Positions 9,210 to 19,572 are shown, counted from the stretch's first letter. The stretch: DNA of 64,000 nucleotides from JAXHMB01 sp034521755 (GCA_034521755.1 JAXHMB010000006.1:78530-142529), one strand, 5' to 3'. Made by a program: numbers and translations. Notes: generated by a model not told the origin, from the sequence alone.

Positions 9210-10669
9210 ACCAACTCCCGCATATTTATGCATGAGCGATTGCGTTTCTTCATCCAGCATCTCCATTTCATCCAAAATTTCTTCAGGGCTTCTGAGTGGA
9301 TCTTCTTCCGGTGTATTGGGGTTCTTCGCACTCAGGTCATAAGTATCTTCATCAGGTATATCGGCTACCTTCACATTCCAGCTGTGCTCCGTCTCCGGCT
9401 TTTCAGGCTGTAGTTCGCGAAACTCCTTTAGGTCATCATCATTCAGCGGGTTGGTCTTACCCTAAATTCGTTCCGGTTTAAATTGGTAGTACCAGATGTT
9501 CTTCGTCGGTTCTCCTTTATCAGAAAAGAGTACCACCGTCTTTACTCCGGCACCGAGGAATGTCCCGCCCGGCATATCCAGAACGGTGTGCAAATTGCAG
9601 GTCTCCATCAGGTATTTGCGCAAACTGATCGAGGCATTATCGGTATTGCTCAGGAAGGTGTTTTTAATCACAATCGCAGCACGACCACCCGCTTTCAGCG
9701 ATTTAATGAAGTGCTGAAGAAAGAGGAAAGCCGTCTCGCTGGTTTTGATGTCAAAATTCTGCTGTACCTCTTTACGCTCCTTCCCGCCAAAGGGAGGATC
9801 TGGCCAAGGATTACATCGTGCCGGTCTTTCTCTTGGATGTGTCGGATATCCTCTACCAGCGTGTTGGTGTGTACAATATTGGGCGCCTCAATGCCGTGCA
9901 GAATCATATTCATGATCCCGATGATGTAGGCGAGATTTTTCTTCTCCTTGCCGTAAAAGGTCTTCTCATTGAGGGTTTGGAGATTTTCAGTGGTCTTATC
10001 CATCCGCTCATACATATAGTCGTACGCCTCACAGAGAAAGCCTGCAGAACCCTACAGCGGCATCGTAAACCGTCTCGCCGATCTTGGGCTCAACTACATT
10101 CGATCATGGTGCGGATCAGGCGGTCGTGGAGTGTAGTACTCGCCTCCGTTCGCCCGGCATTTCCCATGTTCTTGATCTTGGTCTCGTAGAGATGACTCAG
10201 CTCATGCTTGTCCTTTGCCGAGAGGAATGGGAGGTTGTTCACCTCGTCAATCACATCCCGCAATACATAGCCGCTCTGCATCTTGTTCTTCAGCTCAGAG
10301 AAGATCTCCCAATCTTGTACTCAATGGTCTGTGGATTGTCGATATGCTCTGCCTGAACTTTTTCAGGTAGGGAAACAGCTCACCGTCCACGAAGTCGATG
10401 AGATCATCCCGGTCAGCACCGCGTTGTGATCCAGTTCTCCATTCTCATCCAGAGGATAGGCCCAGTTGTTCCAGCCGGTACTTCTCATCTAAAATGTATT
10501 CGTATTCCTCTCCCTGTAGCTCGGCCTCGTCTGCCTTCTCCTGCTCGAGATCGTCAAGGTACTTCAGGAACAGCACCCATGAGGTCTGTTCAATATAATC
10601 GAGTTCACTGTCGCACCCGGCATCTTGGCGCAGCTTATCATCAATATTCTTAAAGGTCTGTTCGTACAT
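9206..10669 (-). pseudogene. hsdM: Type I R-M DNA adenine methyltransferase subunit M, multiply frameshifted
   Basis: Starts MYEQTFKNIDDKLRQDAG at 10669, the usual HsdM_N helical bundle, continuing with YIEQTSWVLFLKYLDDLE. The methylase core follows: VYDAAVGSAGFLCEAYDYM (motif I, with the usual P-x-x-G-T/S replaced or miscalled), FYGKEKKNLAYIIGIMNM, and motif IV, where NPPFGG is read as DPPFGGKER near 9790. RAAIVIKNTFL and VLDMPGGTFLGAGVKTVVLF then follow. Near 9470 an in-frame stop dissolves if one A is added and one G removed, giving RNLGKTNPLNDDDL. The first gene of the hsd operon, preceded by about 200 bases without a gene. Confidence 0.85.
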
Positions 10670-10872
10670 ACTCTATGTTATGTGTTAAACTGTTGTTGAA
10701 TAATTTATGAATAATAAACTAATAATACATTACCCATTTTAAATTCAAACTAAGTGAATAATCCTGAAATCCTATCCTCAAAAGCAATTTTTTAAAACTT
10801 TGCCCACTAAACCACTCATATCGTTGAGGAACATATTACCCCATACTATTTATTTTATGAAGTTATAGCTGT
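10670..10872. promoter_or_regulatory. Intergenic region ahead of hsdM
   Basis: About 200 AT-rich bases between the OLD nuclease stop and the hsdM start. They presumably hold the hsdM promoter on the minus strand. I see no clear inverted repeat or box that would name a controller gene. Confidence 0.35.
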
Positions 10873-12507
10873 TTAAGTTTTTTCAACTATTTCACTGATC
10901 TTTTGCCAACCTTCATCTGCTACATCAACCTCTAATCTTTTCGGATAACTGTTCTTGCCAAAATATGTTTTGAATGACCCTAGTTCGTCCTGACTTCTTT
11001 CCTCTAATTCTTCATAGCTAGTAAATGAGGCTCGCATTGTAGCTTTAAAATCATTGCCAAAAACACAGTAACGATCTCCGATATTCCATTCCCCAGTTCC
11101 TATATCTTTAAAGTCTTCATCTGGAATACCAATTGATTTTAGGCCATCACTCCCCTTCCTCCCATCTCCGTCATTATTAGCATCATTGTCTAATAAACAG
11201 AATGAATGTGGGGATATCATAATGTGAAAAGAATCGCCACCATTTTGCTAAATTACCTTTACCATGAACACATATGACATCTATCCCTCACGATCAGTAT
11301 CAAAATCGAGAGCTTGAAAGTAAATTGGAAGTGCCAATTCTTCTGTGGGTCCTTCCACCAAAATTATTTTCTTAGCGAATAATCCATTCAGAATATCAGG
11401 AGTTGCATGGTTAGCATAAAACGGTACTATAGTTTCAGTAGTACATCTTCCTGCAGGGACTCCAGTTTCAACACAATGATCCCGCAACTCTTCAGCGCTC
11501 TGAAGTTATGATATATGTCCCCTCTTCGCTTTTTCTCACAATATTGATTCCCTGTAATGCCTCTAGGTTTACAAAATACGGGCTGTGAGTAGTGAGAATA
11601 ATTTGGAGCCCATCAGAAGCCATTTTATTAATTGTATTTGCTAACCATTGTTGAGCTAAAGGGTGAAGGTGTGACTCTGGCTCTTCAATAATCAAAATTA
11701 TATCACCCCCGATAAGTGATTTTGAGTATGCATGTGCAAAAAAGATAATGCAAGTACTTGCTGCTGACCGTGTCCATCCATTTATTTTTAACTTCTCCAT
11801 CTTCAACTGGATTTACTCTTAGAGAGCGAAAATAGTTACTCGGATCATAAGCAGAAAAATCCATTTTGTAGTCCGTATGTTAAACCACTTAACATACGGT
11901 CGGTAAGGCTAGACATTTCTTCTGAAACCCTCTAAACTCATCAACTTCTTCGAACGTATCTTTAATGCCTTCAAAAGCTCTTCTAACCGTCGAACACGCT
12001 CTTCATCCTGAAACAAGTTTTTGGTGGAATGCTTTCATTACCTTTGAGAGTAAAGTCCACTTACTAGTGTAACTTAACTGATAAGAAAGATTGCGCTCAG
12101 CATCAACCTTTATAGCTGTCAGCTCATTGTGTAAATCATTATTTGAGTATGTCAACTGACCATTATCTGATCGAATAGTTGATAATCAGTTTTATTTTCC
12201 CCGGTCTTTGAGGTCCATTAAATCCTGATATTGGTCGGTTATAGAAGCGGTATTTTCGTAACCCGAGACACCAGCCCTTATTTCTACTTCTTGTTCAATA
12301 TCTCTATTCCAAACATCATGATCTTCAAGCGATTGCGAGCCTGGCCATCTTTCCCCCGAAAAGGATTTCTATAGCATTTACTATGTTAGATTTGCCAGCG
12401 TTATTCTCCCCTATAAGAACAATCGGCATATTCTGGTTGAATACAATTTCAACTGGATGCTGAATAGACCGATATCCCTCAATGATAAATTTATCAAGCC
12501 TAGCCAT
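10873..12507 (-). pseudogene. OLD-family ATP-dependent nuclease (AAA + TOPRIM), multiply frameshifted
   Basis: ATG at 12507 begins MARLDKFIIEGYRSIQ, the N-terminal strand of AAA_15/OLD ATPases, then Walker A GENNAGKSN. After a fragmented middle comes Walker B IILIIEEPESHLHPLAQQW (near 11690), LQIILTTHSPYF (H-loop), then the TOPRIM domain: IILVEGPTEELALP (near 11370), VHGKGNLAKWW, and LFDNDANNDGDG (near 11180). The C-terminus ends ISEIVEKT at 10873. This is the domain order of OLD nucleases and of GajA. No UvrD-like helicase (GajB) is adjacent, so it is not a recognisable Gabija pair. At least six frame changes. Its place upstream of hsdM suggests anti-phage defence. Confidence 0.8.
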
Positions 12508-12603
12508 ATTTGCGGTATTTTGATGAATGAATATTCCGTAAAACCATGAGTAATATGGCGTTATTAACTGTAAGGAACAAGGATTTCGTCCGATGTACAA
12601 AAA

Positions 12604-12846
12604 CTAACCTAAAGAGAAGGTTCCCTCCTCTTTGCCCACTAGCCCAATCTTGTTAACTGAAGCAGCATAGTCTTCAGGCTCTTGGTAGCCCTCCCGCTCA
12701 ATAACGCGTACGTAGTCCCCACTTGGTTGTAGTAGTGAACCATCCAGGACCTCTCCATCAGAGTTTTTCTCAGGAGGTAAAGTTGACAATATCATAACAA
12801 TTGTTAGGTCTATCAAATCTATTAAACAGAAACCTACTCCCAGCAA
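12604..12846 (-). CDS. Small hypothetical protein with N-terminal hydrophobic segment
   Basis: Eighty codons, beginning with a hydrophobic segment (residues 1-22, LIDLIDLTIVMILS) followed by an acidic tail. It lies between the OLD nuclease gene and the tRNA-Pro terminator, with the start inside 15 bases of the terminator stem, so the N-terminus may be longer or the frame may not be real. The first half is lower in charge than expected for chance, which is the only support. No family recognised. Confidence 0.3.
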   Translation of the reverse strand: MLGVGFCLIDLIDLTIVMILSTLPPEKNSDGEVLDGSLLQPSGDYVRVIEREGYQEPEDYAASVNKIGLVGKEEGTFSLG

Positions 12847-12847
12847 T

Positions 12848-12889
12848 AAAAAAAGCCCTGCAACAACTAAAAAGCTGAAGCAGGGCTTA
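12848..12889 (-). terminator. Rho-independent terminator after tRNA-Pro
   Basis: AAGCCCTGC pairs with GCAGGGCTT, with a 20-base loop and a run of T on the minus strand immediately after the stem. It lies eight bases beyond the 3' end of tRNA-Pro and differs in sequence from the terminator at 3614-3642, as expected if it came with the island. Confidence 0.8.
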
Positions 12890-12896
12890 ATTGTAG

Positions 12897-12971
12897 TCGG
12901 GGACGACTGGATTTGAACCAGCGACCCCTCGACCCCCAGCCGAGTGCTCTACCTGACTGAGCCACGTCCCG
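12897..12971 (-). tRNA. tRNA-Pro (anticodon GGG)
   Basis: On the minus strand: acceptor CGGGACG, D stem GCTC/GAGC, anticodon arm CTCGG-CTGGGGG-TCGAG with anticodon GGG, T arm GCTGG-TTCAAAT-CCAGT, and 3' acceptor strand CGTCCC. One C too many in the 3' acceptor strand (CGTCCCCG rather than CGTCCCG) makes it 75 bases instead of 74, which looks like a homopolymer error. CCA is not encoded. This is the intact copy at the island border. Confidence 0.9.
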
Positions 12972-13010
12972 ATCAACATCAAAACCAAATATTCGTTCCA
13001 TAATCAAAAG

Positions 13011-13116
13011 TCGGAACCGCAGGATTTGATCTGCGCCCTCCCGACAAGCCTGTCGGGATGCTCTACCTGACTGCGTATATCCTACGAAGTTATAACGAAG
13101 TAGGACCACGTCCCGA
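13011..13116 (-). pseudogene. Second pseudo-tRNA-Pro carrying two hairpin insertions
   Basis: Minus-strand order: acceptor start TCGGGACGTGG, then a palindrome TCCTAC...GTAGGA (13080-13105) where the D stem should begin, then CAGTCAGGTAGAGCA, then the hairpin TCCCGACAGGCTTGTCGGGA (13039-13058) in place of the anticodon arm, then a diverged T arm and TTCCGA end. Thirty-eight bases around the second hairpin are identical to the pseudo-tRNA at 3654-3717. It lies 39 bases upstream of the intact tRNA-Pro. Not a functional tRNA. Confidence 0.75.
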
Positions 13117-13170
13117 ATACTCCAATTTTTCAAAGATCCTTAAGATAGGGCTGCACGGTGCAAAACTCAA

Positions 13171-13578
13171 CTAATCCTCCTTGCTTTGGCACAACTCTAC
13201 AAGCACGCCATCGTTGTCTTTCGGATGTACAAAGGCCACCAGCTTATTGTCTGCTCCCTGCTTGGGCTCTTCATTTAATACCCGTAAAGCCTTCGTCCTG
13301 GAGACGCGCAATTTCGGCACGGATATCATCCACCTCAAATGCTACATGATGCATGCCTTCCCCTTTCTTTTCTACATACTTTGCAATCACGGAGTCCGGT
13401 GATGTTGCTCCAAGCAGCTCCACTTTCGATTCCCCGGTTTTGAAAAAAGCCGTATCCACCTGTTGATCTTCCACTGCTTCTTTTTTATAGCATTCTGTAT
13501 TCAAAAGCTTTTCGTATGTCTTAATAGCTTCTTTCTAAGGTCTTTTACCGCTATTCCTAATGCATGGTCGATATGCAT
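13171..13578 (-). CDS. mce: Methylmalonyl-CoA epimerase, frameshifted
   Basis: Glyoxalase/VOC-fold protein of about 136 residues that interconverts (R)- and (S)-methylmalonyl-CoA in propionate metabolism. The start MHIDHALGIAVKDL carries the first metal His; GEGMHHVAFEVDDI the second; the end VLVELCQ supplies the Glu. Frames must be joined near 13530 (KDL to EAIKTYEKLL) and near 13273 (GFTG to VLNEEPKQGADN). The stop is TAG at 13171-13173. It starts about ten bases after the serA stop, apparently in one operon with purF-engB-serA. The pairing with serA is not a known pathway link. Confidence 0.85.
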
Positions 13579-13588
13579 GGCTATTCAG

Positions 13589-15213
13589 TTATTCTGAGTC
13601 ATAGCATTTAATCTTCGATAAGACTACATATATCGCAATCCGTTGAATACCTTCCGAGATCTCTGATGGGCTGCAATTCAGAGTCATTCAGTTTCTTGTC
13701 TACCCGAACCGCCGGTAATGGCATTTAGATCCTTTTCTTGTGCGGCCAAGGCTGAGTGATGCAATATTTATATCCTGTTCAGCCAAAGCTCCACTTACTG
13801 ATGCGAGCATTCCCGGCTTATCCATGTTTTGATACATCAGGATATCTCCCTTCATTTTAAGCTCAATGCCATAGCCATCAATTGCTACAATGCGATAATC
13901 TTCAGGACCGAACACTGTTGCAGAAATCTGTTTGTAAATCGGCTTCGCCATTCATCTTTATGGTGATCAGGTCCGTAAAGGTCTTGGATTCAGCAAGCCG
14001 TTGTTTCTTTGATTTTAAATCCACGGTTCTCTGCATACACCCTGGCATTAATCAGGTTCACCGCCTCGCTCACATGGTGGGATAGCATTCCTTTGAGAAT
14101 CGAATCAGTAAGAACATCTGAATATCTGGCACAGGTGCCCGGTGTATTCAAAAGCAAAATCACTGGCATGTTCGGGAGCAATCTGTATAGCTAGGTTACC
14201 AAGCCGTTCGGCTACTTCAAGGTAGGGCTGTACTTCTTTATTTGTGATAAGTGAAATAGACTTGCCATTCAGGCTGCCTTTAAAGCTTTTCTTTTCGAGA
14301 GCATCTGCCATCTGTTGGGCAATTTGCTCAGCCACTTTCTCCTGCGCTTCCTCAGTAGAAGCACCAAGGTGCGGAGTGGAAATAATTTTGGGGTGCTTCA
14401 GCATTTCATAGACTTCCTCAGTAGGCGGCTCCTGCGAATATACATCTAATGCAATGCCTTCTACATAACCCTGTTCAATAAGCTCTACCAAGTCCTCTTC
14501 TTTGTAAATACCGCCGCGGGCGCAGTTAATCAGCCGAACACCTTTTTTTAACTTTTCGGCATTTTCAAGTGATACCATTCCTTTTGTCTTTTCAGTAAGC
14601 GGTGTATGAACCGTAAGAAAATCACTTACCCCCAAAAGCTCATCCAGCTCCAGCAGTTCAACATCTAATTCTTCTGCTTTTTCATGGGATGCAAATGGAT
14701 CATAGGCCTTTACAGTCATCCCAAACTGCTGCATACGTTGCGCTACTTCTGTCCCTATTTTACCGAGTCCAATCACACCCAAAGTTTTACTGTGTACTTC
14801 AGTGCCCATATATTTTTTACGGTCCCATCCCCCGGCTTTTACTTTTTCTACCGATTGTGGAATATTACGAGCCAACGCCAAAATCATCCCGCAGGTATGT
14901 TCAGCCGTTGAGATTGTATTGCCATCGGGAGTGTTCATTACCAATACACCGCGGGTGGTTGCAGCGGGAATATCAATATTGTCAACGCCTACTCCGGCTC
15001 GGCCTACAACTTTAAGATTTTCTGCTGCTTTCAGAATTTCTTCAGTCACTTTTGTGGAGCTGCGCACTACAATACCGTCAAAAGACTGGTATCTCTTTCA
15101 GAACTTCCTCTTTACTTAATCCTGTGTTGCCGGACAACATCAATGCCCCGATCTTTAAATACTTCTTCACAGACGGGATCAACATTATCAAGTAATAATA
15201 CGCTAAAAGACAT
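13589..15213 (-). CDS. serA: D-3-phosphoglycerate dehydrogenase, ACT-domain type, frameshifted
   Basis: First step of serine synthesis: 3-phosphoglycerate + NAD+ to 3-phosphohydroxypyruvate. The start is MSFSVLLLDNVDPV at 15213. The core (15067-14105) has the NAD-binding GLGKIGTEVAQR, the substrate-binding RVGVDNID-type segment, and the catalytic residues Arg (NCARGG), Glu (VYSQEPP) and His (TPHLGAST). After it come the intervening domain (SILKGMLSHHVSEAVNLINA) and a C-terminal ACT domain (KPGMLASVSGALAEQDINI), which in this form gives serine feedback. Total about 540 residues, the usual long form. Frame joins near 15125, 15085, 14130, 13990, 13945, 13715 and 13660. The final frame I prefer ends SKIKCYDSE at 13589; an alternative frame ends at 13608. 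Confidence 0.88.
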
Positions 15214-15218
15214 AGTGT

Positions 15219-15810
15219 TTAACTTAAAAATTCAGATGTTAGTTGTTGTACTTCTTCAATTCCGGTTCGTTTTTCGGATGAAGCTATAATAATGGGCACT
15301 TCTTATATTCATCTCGTTCAAAATCTTTTCCAGGCGAAACTTTGATTGATTCTGCTTATTTCTGGACAGCTTATCTGCCTTAGCTAAAACTACAGCAAAA
15401 GGCAGGCGGTTGGAACCCAGCCAATAGAAAAAATCTTCATCCAGCTGTGTTGGCTTATGCCTGATATCAACCAAATGAAGTACCATGCGCAGGGTTTCTC
15501 TGCCAAGCAGATAGTCACGGATGTCGCGTCCCCATCGTTCGCGTTCTTTTTTTGATACTTTGGCATACCCGAAACCCGGCAGATCTACAAAAAAAGCTTT
15601 GTCATCAATAAGATAATAATTCATCTGCTGGGTCTTGCCCGGCACATTGCTTGTTCGAGCTAATCCTCCGTGATTCATGATAGCATTTATCAAAGAAGAT
15701 TTTCCCACATTAGATCGGCCGGCAAAGCAGATTTCAGGATACCTGGGTGGTGGGCAATGGTCAAGTGAAGGCGCGCCGGTTACAAATTCTGCTTTATTGA
15801 ACTTCATCAA
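15219..15810 (-). CDS. engB: Ribosome biogenesis GTPase EngB/YsxC, C-terminal frameshift
   Basis: TRAFAC-class GTPase for large ribosomal subunit assembly. G1 GRSNVGKSS (about residues 32-40), G3 DLPGFGYAK, G4 AKADKL and, after correcting a shift near 15303, G5 ASSEKRTG are all present. The uncorrected frame ends in a nonsense tail at 15256; the corrected one ends TSEFLS at 15219-15221, about 196 residues, the family length. The start (MMKFNKAEFV) overlaps the purF stop. The gene is essential in most bacteria, so its disruption here argues for base error. Confidence 0.92.
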
Positions 15811-17311
15811 ACAATCTCGTTTGCTTCTTTCTCAATGCCAAAATTGACAGGTACCGGATAGTTCTCTGTAAAGCACGCTGTGCAGTATTCATTGCCATTT
15901 GGATTTGCCCCTTTTACTGCAGAAACAAGCCCTTCGGCAGACAAATACCGGAGGCTGTCAACACCAATCTCTTTGGCCATTTCATCGATATTACGATTAA
16001 AACGGTTGGCCATCAGCTCTTCAGGATCAGGAAAATCCATCCCGTAATAACAAGGGCTTATGATAGGCGGTGAACTTACCAAAAAGTGAACTTCTCTGGG
16101 ATTTGCTTTGCGGATCATATCCACCAGATATTGGGAGGTCGTTCCCCGGACGATGGAGTCATCCACGATAATAACCGATCGATCTTCAATCACCCCTTTT
16201 ACCGTATTGAATTTGGTGCGCACTTTTTGCACGCGGGATTTTTGTCCCGGTGAGATAAAGGTTCTACCTACATAATGATTTCGTATAAGGCCGATTTCAA
16301 ACTTACACTCATATCCCAGCTTCTGATTTTCGTGGACATAACCCAAAGCAGCCGTGTTGCTGGAGTCGGGTACAGAAATAACAATGGGCTTCTTATTATC
16401 CGGTGCATTCTGGATCACTTCACTCAGCGGATGTTCTTTCGCCAAATACTTACCCAGATTACGGCGCACCTTATCTACATTTTCACCAAAAATTTTACTG
16501 TCAGGCCGAGAGAAATAAACGTATTCAAAAATGCACTGGCTCGATCCTGTTCCATATTCAGGCTCCAATTTGTATGAGGTCGGTTTCCCTTGCTCCTTCA
16601 CTTTATTATCTATCACCAATACTTCGCCCGGCTCCACATCACGTATATATTCGGCATTTATGATATCAAAAGCACAGGTTTCACTGGCTACACAATAGCT
16701 GTCGTCAACCTTTCCTAAAGCCAGCGGACGAAATCCGTTGGGATCGCGAACAGCGATCAGGCAATCATCGGTTTGCATCACCAAGCTGTAGGCACCTTCA
16801 ATTTGCAGATAGGGCATCCAGAATTTGTTCAATCTGTGTTTCTTTCTGACTTTTGGATATAAGGTGCAGAATAAGCTCGGTGTCAGATGTACTCTGAAAA
16901 AGTACCCCTTCCTGCCGAAACCGATCCGCGAAGCTGTTTGGCATTGGCCAGATTTCCATTATGTCCAATGGCCAGATTTCCCTTTCTGTAATGAACCCGA
17001 AATGGCTGAATGTTCGCAGGATTCTTGGAAGATCCGGTAGTCGAATATCGATTGTGACCAATAGCCGAACGTCCTTTTAGTTCTTCTTTAAAAATCTTTT
17101 GATCATCAAAGACGCTGAGTACCAATCCAAAATCTTTATGAGCCGGCATGGTCCACCGTTCTTTTTTCTCATCATAATAGGATGTGACAATCCCCGCTGA
17201 TTCCTGTCCGCGGTGCTGAAGAGAGTGCAATCCATAGTAGGTTAAAAGAGCTGCATCAGGATGATCGTAAATGCCAAAAATGCCGCAATAATCGCGTGGT
17301 TTGTCAAGCAT
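15807..17311 (-). CDS. purF: Amidophosphoribosyltransferase, frameshifted
   Basis: Commits PRPP and glutamine to phosphoribosylamine, the first step of purine synthesis. MLDKPRDYCGIFGIYDH supplies the N-terminal nucleophile Cys9 (after removal of a short propeptide), then the class II glutaminase signatures LQHRGQESAGI, HNRYSTTG and AIGHNGNLAN. The PRTase part has the PRPP loop VIIVDDSIVRGTTS. Cysteines in SSQCIFEY and EYCTACF may ligate a 4Fe-4S cluster as in the Bacillus-type enzyme. Two shifts, near 16938 and near 16812, split it into three frames; joined, it is about 501 residues, the normal length. Heads the purF-engB-serA-mce gene string. Confidence 0.93.
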
Positions 17312-17408
17312 GAAACTGGGTCGCAGGATTCAGGTTTTTGAAAGCATCTAAATTTACAAAAAAGGAAAGGTAATTAGTAGCAGTTTTAAAAATGATATAA
17401 ACATAAAA

Positions 17409-17471
17409 CATATCACAAATAAAAAAGCCCTCGCAGATATTGCAAGGACTCGAAGAGCAGGAAACGAGATT
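17409..17471 (-). repeat. Duplicate of tRNA-Gly 3' end and terminator
   Basis: Sixty-three bases matching 19728-19791 with a few changes: CATATCACAAATAAAAAAG, the terminator stem, then AGGAAACGAGATT from the tRNA acceptor/T arm. Homology stops at the same base as in the other degraded copy (19876-19959), where TCCCGA begins. Together with the intact tRNA-Gly at 19776 it makes a direct repeat flanking 2.25 kb, as an attachment site would. Confidence 0.75.
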
Positions 17472-17557
17472 TCCCGAAGACTTTCCCGTTATAAGCTTTA
17501 ACTTTACTTATAAATATCTTCAGTACAGATTAGCAAAAAACAGTTGCTCAACGGATC

Positions 17558-18850
17558 TTAAAACTGATCAATATTGCTTGCTTCATATGAGAGATCATTG
17601 GGATCAAGTTTCAGCAGATAGAAACCGGCATCCAAACCCGTATGATCACTTTCATTTGTGCTTATATGTACTGAAAATTAAAATGGAACCATCTGGGTGT
17701 TCAAGAGATAAAGTCTGTATTAAATTTTAAATTTCCCATTTGAGAAAAACCAGAGTACAGATCACTTGGTGTAAATATATCCCTGTTACCAGCGTTCTGA
17801 TCAATCATAGAGAAGTGCTCGAAATAAGCATTTGTATTTCCACGTTCATAAGAAAAGTAGCTCGCTACTACCCGGCCATCACTTAGCCCAGTGGCTCCCT
17901 GAAAGCAACTGGAACTGGTAGCTCTCCGCGGAGTTTCGTCAATCCATTTATCCCAAATAAGATTTCCATTACCATCAATATAAATCCACTTTGTATCATA
18001 ATCTTTATAAAAAGAATAGCCCGGCTCATCATTGTGTTTTCTGTTTCTCTCGTTATAAAAAGTCCACCGTCTCTTAACCTGGTCATGGTCATTTCTCCAT
18101 CATACCTATCACCATGAACAAAGGCGATGAGCGGTTCATCATCCTGATAGGCATAAGGGTCGCCCCAGAAAACATGACTGCCAATAACTTGGTTCTGGTC
18201 ATTCCGAGTACGTACCCATAAATCATTGGCTTTGTAGTATGTGTCGGTACTGCACCATTATTGTAAAGTAAATCCGAGGTAATAATATCAAACCGGTTTC
18301 CATTAATTCTCAATACAATGTGAACCGATATAGTCTCCGTTAATAAAATCAGATTCTCACGTTTCTTGTTGATTCCCATCAACTCTTTTTTGGATAGTTT
18401 GCTGTATAACGTAATCCCTATCGTCTTGCTTCAATGTGCACCCATCTATAGGCGACTGGATCCAGCATAAAAGGTTGTAAATGAAGCCGTATAATACTCA
18501 GGATCATCAGAATTAATTGGATCTCGCTTAAAGCATCATTGCCCCATGTTGCCTGAAAGACTATCGCCGTAGGTATCGACAGTTAACTTATACCCATAGT
18601 TACCAAACATCGTTATATTACCATCATTATTAGTGGTTAAAGCAAAATTTGTGCTTTTCCCCACCTCCCCCCATACAAATCTTCAAGGGAAAGATCTTCA
18701 GTATATATAGGATAATAATTCACAAAAAGTCGCGGGCTTGTTTTTATCTTCTCCAATTTTAGTACCTGTTCCAGAATCTTTACAAGAAAAAGAATAAATC
18801 CCGCTATTAAAAATAATTTTCGGTAATATCCGGTATAGATCGTACATCAT
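17558..18850 (-). pseudogene. Secreted lipoprotein of unknown function, multiply frameshifted
   Basis: Near 18850 the minus strand reads MMYDLYRILPK; one shift gives LFLIAGFILFLVSCKDSGTG, a lipoprotein signal peptide with lipobox Cys. Long stretches of protein-like sequence follow in alternating frames, e.g. GDSLSGNMG, QVIGSHVFWGDPYAYQDDE, PLIAFVHGDRYDGEMTMTR, WIYIDGNGNLIWDKWIDE and, at the end, TGLDAGFYLLKLDPNDL, with a stop at 17558-17560. Roughly 430 codons. The repeated aromatic/Asp-Gly pattern suggests a beta-propeller-like exported protein, but I recognise no family. The leader resembles that of the next gene (C-x-DSGTG), so the two may be a functional pair. Confidence 0.5.
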
Positions 18851-18910
18851 ATCTTTAATATTTAAGTTTATTGTTTCGTAATAATGTTGCAAAAAAGATT
18901 AGTGTATGTG

Positions 18911-19572
18911 CTAATTGCTGTTAAAACCAGCATAAGTCACCGATCCCTCAAGCGTTATATTTCTATTTTGACCAACCGGAGGATCTTCCTCGAAACTTAT
19001 TGTAAAATCAAAACTAGCATTCAGCATAGATTCATCTTCTGTAAGGTTATAATCAATAGACTGTAAATTTAAAGTTCCACTCACCGAGTGGGTGCCCCAA
19101 CCTGAGAATCATATGCTGTTGCTTCAAATGACCCGAGATCTATATTAGCTAGTCTATATAGCGTTAAATACTCTTCCTGACTTGTAAGCTGTCCGGGCCC
19201 TTGTTTATCATTTATTTTAATTGCTAATAATCCAGGTGATTTCACATCATCAACAAGATTGATATTACCACTATAACCCTCGGGAGCTAGAAAAAAAGTA
19301 ATTCCGGTATAAGACTCTCCATCAATATTTTTTTTCGATTCATCCAGATTCACAAATGCAACTGCTTCTTCAAATTCCGGTGTTTCTGAAGGAGAAAGTA
19401 CCTGACCATCAACTGTCTTTGTAATATTAAATGTACTAGTTGACTGACTATCAAAAAACTTATGTTCTAACTTTTGATTTTCATCACCTGACCCTGTGCC
19501 AGAATCACTGCATGAAATTCCCATCAAACATGAAAATAATAATAACACAAAAAGTTTCTTTGCACGAACCAT
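18911..19572 (-). CDS. Lipoprotein of unknown function, frameshifted
   Basis: Signal peptide MVRAKKLFVLLLFSCLMGIS followed by lipobox Cys21 and SDSGTGSG linker. The mature part is a beta-rich domain (FNITKTVDGQVLSP, GESYTGITFFLAPEG). The frame ends in a nonsense tail at 19081, but a shift near 19095 continues with SVSGTLNLQSIDYNL and ISFEEDPPVG to a stop at 18911-18913, giving about 220 residues. The sequence pattern in the second half (alternating polar/hydrophobic, G-x-F/Y ends) resembles small Bacteroidota surface lipoproteins. It shares its C-x-DSGTG leader with the downstream gene. Confidence 0.65.

Larger units (their letters stand above)
3654..12896. mobile_element. Defence island inserted at tRNA-Pro
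   Basis: The segment runs from the pseudo-tRNA-Pro at 3654 to the 3' end of the intact tRNA-Pro at 12897. The geometry is that of an element integrated into a tRNA 3' end, with the tRNA intact on one side and a 3' fragment on the other. The contents are all defence-type: OLD-family nuclease, EcoEI-type R-M system and HipA-like/DUF3037 pair. No integrase, recombinase or plasmid gene is readable, so the island is either defective or was mobilised in trans. Every gene carries frameshifts. Confidence 0.6.

Noticed and set aside
9483..9929. Plus-strand ORFs over the hsdM region
   Set aside because: They are shadows of the methylase gene read on the other strand; the minus strand shows the methylase motifs.
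10873..12507. Gabija system (GajA-like nuclease)
   Set aside because: The OLD-type AAA-TOPRIM protein alone is not enough; no UvrD-like helicase gene is adjacent on either strand.
13071..13105. Resemblance of the palindrome to a loxP half-site (TACGAAGTTAT)
   Set aside because: Only 11 bases match one arm, there is no second arm with the proper 8-base spacer, and no Cre-like recombinase is in the window.
3654..13116. The two hairpin-bearing copies as functional tRNAs with novel anticodons
   Set aside because: The replaced arm has a 4-base loop on an 8-bp stem, and one copy lacks its 5' acceptor, so no anticodon could be presented.
17440..17730. Plus-strand ORF of 96 codons
   Set aside because: It lies antisense to a tRNA-derived repeat and the lipoprotein 3' end, has no start context, and its residues show no protein-like pattern.
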